This document shows positions 17,242 through 25,377 of a DNA stretch of 64,000 nt, in pieces; the first letter of the stretch is position 1, and each line of letters starts with the position of its first letter. The translations under genes were made by a program, and so were the position numbers. The stretch is from assembly GCA_903899015.1 (NCBI GenBank), contig CAIUHP010000025.1:84316-148315 (forward strand), given 5' to 3'. Source of the DNA: an uncultured Armatimonadota bacterium. Its GTDB lineage: Bacteria > Armatimonadota > Fimbriimonadia > Fimbriimonadales > Fimbriimonadaceae. A model generated the notes under the pieces. It was not told where the DNA came from. It searched no databases and saw only the letters and a list, made by a program, of their open reading frames with translations.

Positions 17242-18363
17242 CTAAGGGTTAACGACGACCTTGATCGTGCTAGTGTAGGGCTGCTTCAATCCGAAGTAGT
17301 CCTGAATCGTGACTGTGATCGTGTAATTTCCGGCTTTGCGGAACTTGTGAGTGATCGATTGACCTTCGGCATCCACTTGGATACCGTCTTTATCGTCGAA
17401 ATCCCATGTGTATCGAAGAATGCTCGAACCACCAAAACCAGTTGCAGTCAGGGTGTATTCATCTCCAAGAGCAGCATTAATCTCTCGAGTGTTTGCTTCG
17501 CCTCGAATCGGAGTGGAATCGTCAACAACTCGAAGGTCGCCGACATAGAACGTTGCCGTTGTGTTGCCAGCAAGTCCGATCTGAGAGATCATCTTGTTTG
17601 TCCGATCAAAGCCTGAGATAGCTTGGAGAGGTACCGCGACCGTCGTCCAACCTTGATCGCCAGGGCCACTTGTATTGGCCGGAATGTAAGCCTCGCTCTT
17701 CTTTCCGTCACTCGTGGTGATGATTAATCGGATTTGCTTGAGTACTGGAGCTGCGGCGCCACCGCCTGCTCCGCCAAATCCACCGGCAGGGCCGTCGCCG
17801 CCTTTACCACGTTGACCGCCACCAAATCCTCCGGGGCCACCAGGTCCACCGAATCCGCCAGGTCCGCCAAAGCCGCCTGGACGTCCCGGACCTCCTGGTC
17901 CCTGACCGCCACCGCGTGCACCGGCTCCACCACCCAATCCAAATCCGGCTTTACCTCCGCCAGCAGCACCACCGCCGCCGCCACCGGTACCTAGCAGTCC
18001 GCCACCAACGCCTGGACCTCCGCCCAAAGCGCCACCTTTTCCGCTTCCACCAACAACGCCGCTGTCAGCCACTTTGAAGGTGAGCTTGAGAAGGTTGGTC
18101 TTGCTAAGGTAGTCCTTCGAAACATCAACTGGGCTACCAAAACCAATTAGGCCACCCTGGAAATAGTTGCGAGTAGAGACGCGAATGGAATGGGTTCCTT
18201 GATAAGCCGTCTCATCGGTTTCGGAAATTGTTCCGCTACCCCACGACTTTATGGAGATTCCTTGGTCCTTTACTTCCTTGGCTGGCTGATACAGCACAGC
18301 GCTCTGGCCAAATGCCGATCCACAAACCACCGATGCTAATAATGCCATCCAAACTTTGTTCAA
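17242..18363 (-). CDS. Secreted glycine-rich protein with C-terminal PKD domain
   Basis: Exported protein of about 373 residues. A TTG at 18363 is preceded by GGAGG with a six-base gap and gives a clean signal peptide, MNKVWMALLASVVCGSAFGQ. That start is better supported than the ATG at 18387, which overlaps ymdB. After a beta-rich N-terminal part, a stretch of roughly 110 residues is mostly Gly with Pro, Ala and Phe (repeats of GGPGGFGG). A second beta-rich segment follows, and the last 90 residues read as a PKD-like fold (YTWDFDDKDG, HKFRKAGNYTITVTIQD). The glycine tract appears to interrupt a single carbohydrate-binding-like sandwich. Function unknown. Confidence 0.8.
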   Translation of the reverse strand: MNKVWMALLASVVCGSAFGQSAVLYQPAKEVKDQGISIKSWGSGTISETDETAYQGTHSIRVSTRNYFQGGLIGFGSPVDVSKDYLSKTNLLKLTFKVADSGVVGGSGKGGALGGGPGVGGGLLGTGGGGGGAAGGGKAGFGLGGGAGARGGGQGPGGPGRPGGFGGPGGFGGPGGPGGFGGGQRGKGGDGPAGGFGGAGGGAAAPVLKQIRLIITTSDGKKSEAYIPANTSGPGDQGWTTVAVPLQAISGFDRTNKMISQIGLAGNTTATFYVGDLRVVDDSTPIRGEANTREINAALGDEYTLTATGFGGSSILRYTWDFDDKDGIQVDAEGQSITHKFRKAGNYTITVTIQDYFGLKQPYTSTIKVVVNP

Positions 18364-18383
18364 TCCAGTCCTCCGCGCACTTA

Positions 18384-19166
18384 TCATTCGTCGCCAAATC
18401 TGATGCGCTCAATCTTATTTGCGCGCCCCGTATCTCTTTCGACGCCAATTGCTACCCCACAGATTACACCAGGTTCGTTTGCAACCTCAAATCGTTGGGG
18501 CATCATCGTGCGAAACCGTCGCAAAATTATCTCTTTGTCCATCCCAAGGATGCTTCTGACGGGCCCACACATGCCAACGTCGGTGATATACGCCGTTCCC
18601 TTTGGCAAGATGGTCTCATCCGCCGTTTGAACGTGCGTGTGGGTTCCCACTACCGCCGTTGCCCGACCATTACAGTGCCATCCCATGGCTATTTTCTCAC
18701 TTGTTGCTTCGCCATGGAAGTCCACAAATCGATGAGGCGTCTCGATGGAATCAAAAAGCCGATCAATTTCTGCAAAGGGGTCGTCGTAACCTTCCATGTA
18801 GACTCGGCCGCATAAATTCATGATCGCCAGTCGAATTCCGTCCTTACTAATCGTTTTGAGGCCCGTGCCAGGCACTCCCTTGGGCATATTAGATGGACGA
18901 ACAATTGCTCGCTGCGTGTTGAGATAGTCCGAAATATCTCGCTTATTGAACGCATGATTGCCGAGCGTGATGGCGTCGGCACCGGCATCAAAGAATTCGT
19001 CTGCGATGTCAGGAGTAATTCCAACTCCTCCCGCCGCATTTTCACCATTAATAATCGTGAAGAGCGGATTGTGAATGGACATCAACGTATGCAGATAGTT
19101 TTGGATCGCAGTTCGACCAGGACGGCCGACAACGTCGCCGAGAAAAAGGATGTTGTAACTAGACAT
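18384..19166 (-). CDS. ymdB: YmdB-family metallophosphoesterase
   Basis: TIGR00282/YmdB family, 260 residues. In Bacillus, YmdB is a 2',3'-cyclic nucleotide phosphodiesterase that affects RNase Y and biofilm genes. Metal-binding motifs are visible in order: LFLGDVVGRPG, NGENAAGG, TLGNHAFNKRD, DFHGEATSEK and GTHTHVQTAD. Length is as expected. It follows rny with an 18-base gap, the classic rny-ymdB pairing. Confidence 0.94.
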   Translation of the reverse strand: MSSYNILFLGDVVGRPGRTAIQNYLHTLMSIHNPLFTIINGENAAGGVGITPDIADEFFDAGADAITLGNHAFNKRDISDYLNTQRAIVRPSNMPKGVPGTGLKTISKDGIRLAIMNLCGRVYMEGYDDPFAEIDRLFDSIETPHRFVDFHGEATSEKIAMGWHCNGRATAVVGTHTHVQTADETILPKGTAYITDVGMCGPVRSILGMDKEIILRRFRTMMPQRFEVANEPGVICGVAIGVERDTGRANKIERIRFGDE

Positions 19167-19184
19167 TATTGTTGCGGGGTGATT

Positions 19185-20720
19185 CTACTTGGCGACTTGC
19201 TGAACTCGAGTTTCTCGAATCACCGTAACCTTAATTTGGCCAGGATATTCGAGATCCTTCTCAATTTTCTTGGCTACTTCGTTAGCCAATCTTGCGGCGC
19301 CTAAATCGTCAACTTCATTAGGCTTTACAATCAGTCGAATTTCTCGTCCCGCTTGGACGGCGAAAGACCGTTCGACTCCATCAAATGAATTTGCCAATGT
19401 TTCGAGCGATGTCAGTCGCTTAATATAGTTTTCTAGATTCTCTCGACGAGCTCCTGGGCGCGCCGCACTGATTGAATCAGCGATGATGACGAGAACCGCT
19501 TCTGCCGTAGTGGGCTCGATTTCGTAGTGGTGAGCTCCGACCGCATGAAGAACAGACTCCTTTTCTCCAATTGTCCTGAGATATTCCATTCCAGTCAGAG
19601 CATGAGGACCTTCCCATTCGGGGCCCAGCGCTTTTCCGATATCGTGGAGCAAACCAGCACGCTTCGCCACCTCCGTATTGAGTCCCATTTCAGCCGCGAG
19701 GTTCTCCGCGAGGCGGGCAACTTCGACCGAGTGGTCGAGGACGTTCTGAGCGTAACTCGTTCGAAATCTAAGGCGTCCCATCGTTTCGATAACCTTCGGC
19801 GAGAGTCCAGTTACGTTGGCTCGTTCAACCGCCCGTTGGCCCGCATCAAGGATCATTCGCGATACTTCCGCCTGGGCCTTTTCGTAAAGTTCTTCGATGC
19901 GGCCCGGATGGATGCGACCATCCACCATGAGGTTCATCAGAGCTAATCGTGCAGTTTCGCGTCGAACCGGATCAAAGCAGGATATGACCACCGCTTCCGG
20001 AGTTTCGTCAATGATCAGGTCGACGCCAGTTACTTGTTCAAATGCTCGGATGTTTCGACCTTCACGTCCGATTATCCGGCCCTTCATGTCTTCGCTCGGC
20101 AGCTCCACCACGGCAAGAGTTGCCTCGGTTACGTAATCCACAACCGATCGTTGAATCACGTCGAGCACCGTTTTCTTAGCCTTCTTTTCAGCTTCCAAAA
20201 TGGCTTGGGCTTCGATCTCTTTTGCCCGTCGCAGGCCAATCTCAGAGAATTCTCCTTCAATCTGGCTCAAGTAAAGTTCGCGAGCCTGATCTTTCGTCAG
20301 GTCCGCAATCTTCTGAAGTTCACCATCAACTGACTTCAGTCTCTTTTCAATGGAATCTTCGAGCTCACTCAGCCGTTTTGCTTCTGCCTTAAGACTCTGT
20401 TCACGATCTTCAAGCTGAATTCGACGGACTTCTAGGCCCTCGTCCTTGGCTCCCAAGCGCTCCTCACTTCGAGCGATGGCAGCGAGCTTCTCTTTTACCT
20501 CGGCTTCGGTCCTTTCTCGAATTCTAAGGGCCTCTTCTTTGGCCTCAAGCAAAATGGCGTTTGTACGGAGCTCCGCGTCTTGCTTTAACCGTTGTTCGGC
20601 CTCTTCCGTGGCCCTCAGTGTCTTCTGATTACGTTCATAGAGAGGACGCAACCACGCCAGAAGGACGATCAAGTTGATCGCCATTGAGAAACACGCGGCC
20701 AAGAGCAAATATTGAAGCAT
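19185..20720 (-). CDS. rny: Ribonuclease Y
   Basis: Membrane-anchored endoribonuclease that starts mRNA decay, 511 residues. One N-terminal membrane helix (LLLAACFSMAINLIVLLAWL), then a long charged coiled coil to about residue 200, a KH domain (GRIIGREGRNIRAFEQVTGVDLIIDETP), and an HD domain with LLHDIGKALG. I use the ATG at 20720; a TTG directly before it gives one more residue. It lies between recX and ymdB on the same strand and is likely co-transcribed with both. Confidence 0.95.
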   Translation of the reverse strand: MLQYLLLAACFSMAINLIVLLAWLRPLYERNQKTLRATEEAEQRLKQDAELRTNAILLEAKEEALRIRERTEAEVKEKLAAIARSEERLGAKDEGLEVRRIQLEDREQSLKAEAKRLSELEDSIEKRLKSVDGELQKIADLTKDQARELYLSQIEGEFSEIGLRRAKEIEAQAILEAEKKAKKTVLDVIQRSVVDYVTEATLAVVELPSEDMKGRIIGREGRNIRAFEQVTGVDLIIDETPEAVVISCFDPVRRETARLALMNLMVDGRIHPGRIEELYEKAQAEVSRMILDAGQRAVERANVTGLSPKVIETMGRLRFRTSYAQNVLDHSVEVARLAENLAAEMGLNTEVAKRAGLLHDIGKALGPEWEGPHALTGMEYLRTIGEKESVLHAVGAHHYEIEPTTAEAVLVIIADSISAARPGARRENLENYIKRLTSLETLANSFDGVERSFAVQAGREIRLIVKPNEVDDLGAARLANEVAKKIEKDLEYPGQIKVTVIRETRVQQVAK

Positions 20721-20743
20721 CAAATTCCCTTCGACCGAAAACG

Positions 20744-21226
20744 CTAATTCCCGAAGAAACGATCAAGCGCGCTTTCAATTGCGTCCTCGGAGAATCCCCG
20801 AGAAAACAAAAAACGCCCTGCTTTCGCACGCGAATCCGACGGCTTAAATTTCGCCGACAAAACGTCCGACAAGCGCTGGCTTTCGCCATGCGCGTGTTGA
20901 ATGAGGACCGCTTCAATTGTTTCTTCCGGGGCGCCTCGCTCTAGGAGTTCGGCGCGTAATTTTTCTATTCCGATAGAGCGCTTCCCGGAATATCGCTCTA
21001 GCAGATTTTGAATCGTTCTCGTATCGTTAATGATTCTACGTTCTTTGAGGAACTCAATGACACGTTCAGATGTGTCAGAAGGGAAGTCCGCTAAAAATGC
21101 ATGGACTTCCGACTCAAATCGATCTTTCGTTCCGATTTTCTTTAGCGCGAGCTTAAGTGCTTCCTGATACTGAGGATCAAGCATTGCCGTCAGACCGTCA
21201 AGGATCGTTTGGATGAACTTATCCAA
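20744..21226 (-). CDS. recX: Regulatory protein RecX
   Basis: RecX, 160 residues, modulates RecA filaments. The three-helix repeats typical of the family are visible: DRFESEVHAFLADFPSDTSERVIEFLKERRIINDTR, then a central GAPEETIEAVL and a closing segment with FLFSRGFSEDAIESALDRFF. The start is TTG at 21226, with AGGA four bases upstream. Both are inside a perfect inverted repeat, so translation may be tightly limited. It follows recA by 18 bp. Confidence 0.9.
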   Translation of the reverse strand: MDKFIQTILDGLTAMLDPQYQEALKLALKKIGTKDRFESEVHAFLADFPSDTSERVIEFLKERRIINDTRTIQNLLERYSGKRSIGIEKLRAELLERGAPEETIEAVLIQHAHGESQRLSDVLSAKFKPSDSRAKAGRFLFSRGFSEDAIESALDRFFGN

Positions 21227-21234
21227 ACGATCCT
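21201..21234 (-). promoter_or_regulatory. Perfect inverted repeat over the recX start
   Basis: Arms at 21201-21214 and 21221-21234 are perfect 14-base complements around a 6-base loop. On the mRNA the upstream arm contains both the AGGA ribosome binding site and the TTG start of recX; the other arm is inside the coding region. No T tract follows, so it is not a standard terminator. It would keep RecX low relative to RecA. Confidence 0.7.
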
Positions 21235-21244
21235 AAGTCGGGAC

Positions 21245-22342
21245 CTATTCTTCCGGTTCCTCTTCAATCTCGTCTACGCTCACGGGCTCGGTGGGAGCGG
21301 TCGCGCGCTCAGCCTTGAACATATCGCGAACTTTGGTATCAATCTCCTCGAAAATCGCAGGATGCTCTTCAAGGAAGGTTCGAGCGTTGTCCCGACCCTG
21401 ACCCAGCCGAGTTTCGCCGTAGTTGAAGTAGGTTCCTGAGCGACCAATCAGGTTCTTGAGAACCGCAATATCAAGCAAGTCGCCTGCTCGGGAAATTCCT
21501 TTGCCGAAGATCACATCGAACTCAGCGGTTTTGAATGGGGGGGCAACTTTGTTCTTAACGACCTTGACCTTCGTGCGTGTTCCTACTTGCTCGGTTCCCA
21601 CTTTGATCGCGTCGCCTTTTCGTACTTCAAGTCGAACACTTGCCCAGAACTTAAGCGCGCGACCACCAGGAGTCGTTTCTGGGTTGCCATACATCACTCC
21701 AATCTTTTCTCGAAGCTGGTTGATAAAAATCGCGGCCGTCTTCGATTTATTCAAGCTGCCGCCAAGCTTTCTTAGCGCTTGGGACATCATTCGGGCTTGG
21801 ACACCCACAAAGGAGTCTCCCATTTCGCCTTCAATTTCAGCTCGTGGTACGAGCGCGGCAACCGAGTCGAGGACAACGATATCAACGGCACCTGACCGTA
21901 TCATGGCGTCCATGATTTCGAGAGCTTCTTCGCCATTGTTTGGCTGAGAGATGTAAAGTCGATCGACATCCACTCCAAGCGCGCGAGCATATTCGGTGTC
22001 GAGAGCGTGCTCCGCATCGACGTAAAGGGCTAAACCACCGGTCCTTTGAGCTTCAGCCACGCAGTGGAGGGCAAGCGTGGTCTTTCCACCCGATTCTGGT
22101 CCGTAGATTTCAGTGATTCGACCCTTCGGAAGTCCGCCCACTCCAAGACACATGTCTAAACTCAACGATCCGGTAGAGATGACGTCTATTTTCTCACGTG
22201 TTGAATCGCCCATGCGCATGATTGCGCCTTTGCCAAACGCTTTCTCAACTTGGCTCAAGGCCATATCAAGTGCGCGTTCTCGCTCGGCACCTAGGCTGGG
22301 TTTTGATGTTGTCTTGTCTGAAGCTCCGGTTGCTTTTCTCAC
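21245..22342 (-). CDS. recA: Recombinase RecA
   Basis: RecA, 365 residues, the strand-exchange ATPase and SOS co-protease. Walker A is GPESGGKTT (most homologues have GPESSGKTT), Walker B is [14 protein letters not shown], and loop L2 reads [20 protein letters not shown]. The C-terminal tail is acidic (EIEEEPEE). The start is GTG with AGGGA upstream. It heads a minus-strand operon with recX, rny and ymdB. The upstream gap carries short inverted repeats that could be the SOS operator. Confidence 0.98.
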   Translation of the reverse strand: MRKATGASDKTTSKPSLGAERERALDMALSQVEKAFGKGAIMRMGDSTREKIDVISTGSLSLDMCLGVGGLPKGRITEIYGPESGGKTTLALHCVAEAQRTGGLALYVDAEHALDTEYARALGVDVDRLYISQPNNGEEALEIMDAMIRSGAVDIVVLDSVAALVPRAEIEGEMGDSFVGVQARMMSQALRKLGGSLNKSKTAAIFINQLREKIGVMYGNPETTPGGRALKFWASVRLEVRKGDAIKVGTEQVGTRTKVKVVKNKVAPPFKTAEFDVIFGKGISRAGDLLDIAVLKNLIGRSGTYFNYGETRLGQGRDNARTFLEEHPAIFEEIDTKVRDMFKAERATAPTEPVSVDEIEEEPEE

Positions 22343-22365
22343 TGTTTTATCCCTGAATCTGGCGA

Positions 22366-22414
22366 GACTACCACGAACTTGTAGTCTTCCAATATAGTAG
22401 TCGTTATTCTACTA
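22366..22414. promoter_or_regulatory. Cluster of GTAGTC half-sites between recA and the transporter gene
   Basis: The 143-bp gap between recA and the divergent ABC gene holds GACTAC at 22366-22371, its inverse GTAGTC at 22381-22386, and GTAGTC again at 22397-22402. A perfect 6-base inverted repeat, TAGTAG (22395-22400) and CTACTA (22409-22414), has an 8-base spacer. It could be a LexA-type operator of this lineage, but it does not match the Bacillus or E. coli SOS boxes. Confidence 0.45.
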
Positions 22415-22485
22415 AAATGAACAGGTCATTCGTATAGGGTTACCGACAATTACGTCCGATCAGGTAGAACTGAGCGAGGCAATTC

Positions 22486-24885
22486 ATGCGCCGGATCATC
22501 ACACTTCTCCTATGCTTGTGGATACCGGTCATCGGTTGGGCGGATAAGCCCATCACGATTCGGATGATGGCGGGAGCCGGCTTTGGCATTCCCCCTAAAG
22601 AAGCTACGACAACTACCGCAAATGTCCAAAGGGCAGTTTTCGAAGCATTTCAAAGACAGAATCCTGGGATCCAAGTCGTTAATGCGGGCGGTCTGACGCT
22701 AAATGGTCAGGACGACAACATTTTCTTGATGTCGATGGCGGGAGATATGTCTCCCGACGTTTTCTATGTCAATTTCCGCCAGTACTACACGTTTCTGGAA
22801 CAAGGATTTTGCCGACCCCTGGATGATTTGATTGCCAAGAATCCCGAGGTGGCTGCGCGCACCAATCCGGCAGTGAAGAAGGTGCTCACAAGCTTTGATG
22901 GCAAGACGTATGCTATCCCGTTTTTTCAGGTTGCGATCGCGCTTTATTACCGAAAGGATTTCTTTCTAGAAGCTGGATTGGACCCGAATCGCCCTCCGAA
23001 AACATGGGATGAGTTTTACCAATACGCTCGCAAGCTAACCAAGAAGGGAAGGTATGGCTTTATCTTCTCAACTCCTCCCGGTTACCACTGGCAGAACTTT
23101 GCCTACCAGGCCGGGGGCGAGATAGTCGCTCCCGATGCGAGCGGAAGATGGAAATCAGTCATTGCCTCACCTGAAAACGTAAAAGCGGTTGACTTCTATC
23201 GCAAGCTTGAATTGCCTCAAGTGGGGAAGAACGGCGAGATTTTGCCTCCTGTCGCTTCGAACTCCACAGACATGAAGTCCGACATCGATAAAGGCAGAGC
23301 CGCGATGTGGCTCTCGTACACCAACGATGTATTGCTTGCATCTTCCGAACTGCCGCCTTCTGTTGTAGGAATCGCCGCGACACCTGCTGGCCCTGCAGGA
23401 AGTCGAAACGAAGTAAACGCGGGAATGTGGGCGATCAGTTCTCGAGTGAAGGATCCAAAACGACTTGCCGCTTGCTGGAGATTTATCCAGTTTTTCGCGG
23501 GCGACGAGGCGGCACGAGTCAATACTCAGAAGTCGGTCGAACTGGGGCTCGGAAACCAAGTGAACCCAACATGGCTAAAGAAATTTGGCTATTACGACCT
23601 GTTGAGTCAGGTCGATCCTTCGTATGTTCTTGCGAATGAGGCGGTCTTCAAAACGGGCCATCCCGAGCCCTATGGCAAGAATTGCCAGATGGTTTACACC
23701 GTGCTCGACGATGTACTTGCCCGAGCAGTTTTACAACCAGACCGGCCCGCCATGTCTATTCTCAAGCAAGCGCAGAAAGACATGGACCAAAAGCTGCTCG
23801 GGTACACGCCACCTGAAGAGATGGCTCGACGACGGGCCTGGGCAACCGGAATTCTCATCTGCTTTCTTGGTGTCGTGTCCAGCTTGACTTGGTTCTTTCT
23901 TCGGCGCGCGAGAATCAATCAAGAAGTATTCATTGAACGATTGCCAGCCGGTGTGAGCCGTAAGCGTGTGTGGACTTTCCTGAGTTTGAGCCTATTGCCA
24001 GCGGCGGGAAGTATTGTTCTTTGGGCTTATTTTCCTCTCATGCGAGGTTTATTGATCGCATTTCAGGATTACCGGATTCTCGGGAAAGCCAAATGGGTGG
24101 GGCTCGATAATTTTATCGACGTTTTCACTCAGCCAGTCTTCTACCGTTCGATCTTGAACAGTTTTCTTTACGTGGGGCTCAGCCTTGCGATCGGCTTTTT
24201 CTTGCCGATAATGCTGGCCCTTGCCCTCAATGAAATTCCTCGTGGCAAGGTGTTTTTCAGGACCATTTTCTATCTACCGGCAATGACATCTTCGGTTGTC
24301 GTGTCACTTGTTTGGCGCCAGTTCTATGATAAATCCGAAACGGGCCTTCTCAATTCCTTACTGGCACCCGTCATTCAGCACGGAATCAACCCGATCTGGA
24401 CCGCGCTGGGCCAGAAGCCACTGCCGATTGCGAATGATTGGTTAGGTAATCCAACTCTGGCGATGTTTGCCGTTGTTCTCCCTGGAATTTGGGCCGGTGC
24501 GGGAGCAGGATCCATTCTTTATTTAGCCGCATTGAAGAATATCTCGCCCGAGCGTTATGAAGCAGCCGATATCGACGGAGCCAATTGGCGTCAAAAGATT
24601 CGGTACATCACGCTGCCTGGTCTCAAACCGTTGATCCTAATCAACTTATTGGGAGTCTTTATTGGCGGATTTAAAGCGATGGAGAATATTTTCGTTTTGA
24701 CCCAAGGAGGGCCCTTAAATGCGACTCGAACGATCGGACTTGAGGTTTGGCAGAACGCATTTATGTTCCTTAAATTTGGCTACGCAACGGCTGCTGCCTG
24801 GGTGATGGGAAGTATTCTCATTGGCTTCACCCTCGTTCAAATTCGATCACTGGTCAGAATGAAGTTCACAACTGCACGGCCCTGA
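22486..24885 (+). CDS. Fused sugar-type ABC substrate-binding protein and permease
   Basis: One 799-residue chain joins two normally separate ABC importer parts. Residues 1-19 are a signal sequence (MRRIITLLLCLWIPVIGWA), 20 to about 445 are a family-1 solute-binding protein (DGKTYAIPFFQVAIALYYRKD, NAGMWAISS), a membrane helix near 453-475 leads into a MalF-like permease with six helices, and the EAA loop is YEAADIDGANWRQKIRYITLPG. Family-1 binding proteins serve oligosaccharides or glycerol phosphates; the substrate here is unknown. No second permease or ATPase gene adjoins. GAGG lies seven bases before the ATG. Confidence 0.9.
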   Translation: MRRIITLLLCLWIPVIGWADKPITIRMMAGAGFGIPPKEATTTTANVQRAVFEAFQRQNPGIQVVNAGGLTLNGQDDNIFLMSMAGDMSPDVFYVNFRQYYTFLEQGFCRPLDDLIAKNPEVAARTNPAVKKVLTSFDGKTYAIPFFQVAIALYYRKDFFLEAGLDPNRPPKTWDEFYQYARKLTKKGRYGFIFSTPPGYHWQNFAYQAGGEIVAPDASGRWKSVIASPENVKAVDFYRKLELPQVGKNGEILPPVASNSTDMKSDIDKGRAAMWLSYTNDVLLASSELPPSVVGIAATPAGPAGSRNEVNAGMWAISSRVKDPKRLAACWRFIQFFAGDEAARVNTQKSVELGLGNQVNPTWLKKFGYYDLLSQVDPSYVLANEAVFKTGHPEPYGKNCQMVYTVLDDVLARAVLQPDRPAMSILKQAQKDMDQKLLGYTPPEEMARRRAWATGILICFLGVVSSLTWFFLRRARINQEVFIERLPAGVSRKRVWTFLSLSLLPAAGSIVLWAYFPLMRGLLIAFQDYRILGKAKWVGLDNFIDVFTQPVFYRSILNSFLYVGLSLAIGFFLPIMLALALNEIPRGKVFFRTIFYLPAMTSSVVVSLVWRQFYDKSETGLLNSLLAPVIQHGINPIWTALGQKPLPIANDWLGNPTLAMFAVVLPGIWAGAGAGSILYLAALKNISPERYEAADIDGANWRQKIRYITLPGLKPLILINLLGVFIGGFKAMENIFVLTQGGPLNATRTIGLEVWQNAFMFLKFGYATAAAWVMGSILIGFTLVQIRSLVRMKFTTARP

Positions 24886-24901
24886 ATTACAAAGAAAACT
24901 T

Positions 24902-25375
24902 ATGCCCCACGAACATCTATTTCAATCCGTCGTCACTTGGACGGGAGCCGCAAAAGGACCTACCAAGTCATATGAAACCTATTCTCGTGAGTTCCTTGTT
25001 GAAGTTGATGGGAAGGCAGACATCAAGGGGTCTGCTGCAGTTCCGTTTCGGGGAGACGGATCGCTCGCGAATCCGGAAGATTTACTGCTTGCTTCAGTTT
25101 CCTCGTGCCACATGCTGAGCTACCTTGCGATAGCGGCTCGTGCAGGGCTCACGGTCATAGCCTATGTGGATTATGCGACCGCCACCATGAAGTTCAAAGA
25201 TGGGAAGATGCGGATCGTCGAGGCGACCCTCCGTCCGGTGGTGACGGTCGCTTCAGATACCGATCTTGATCAGATCCAAGATTTCCACCGTCGGGCGAAT
25301 GAGGAATGCTTCATCGCTAACTCCGTGAACTTCCCCATCCATCACGAGCCAGAAACGATCGTGTTGGGCGGCTGA
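24902..25375 (+). CDS. OsmC/Ohr-family peroxide-reducing protein
   Basis: OsmC family, 157 residues, thiol peroxidases active against organic hydroperoxides. The two redox cysteines are present in SVSSCHMLSYLA and NEECFIANSV, and the RFRGDG-like beta strand (PFRGDGSLANPEDLLLA) precedes the first. It follows the transporter gene by 16 bases and may be co-transcribed. It converges on priA with only two bases between the stops. Confidence 0.9.
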   Translation: MPHEHLFQSVVTWTGAAKGPTKSYETYSREFLVEVDGKADIKGSAAVPFRGDGSLANPEDLLLASVSSCHMLSYLAIAARAGLTVIAYVDYATATMKFKDGKMRIVEATLRPVVTVASDTDLDQIQDFHRRANEECFIANSVNFPIHHEPETIVLGG

Positions 25376-25377
25376 AT

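Noticed and set aside
17724..17994. Alternative frames in the glycine-rich tract
   Set aside because: They are by-products of the GGN codon repeats and read as low-complexity sequence.
22185..22205. CACGTG palindrome near the recA start region, tested as a second parS
   Set aside because: Flanks mismatch parS at many positions and it lies in recA coding sequence.
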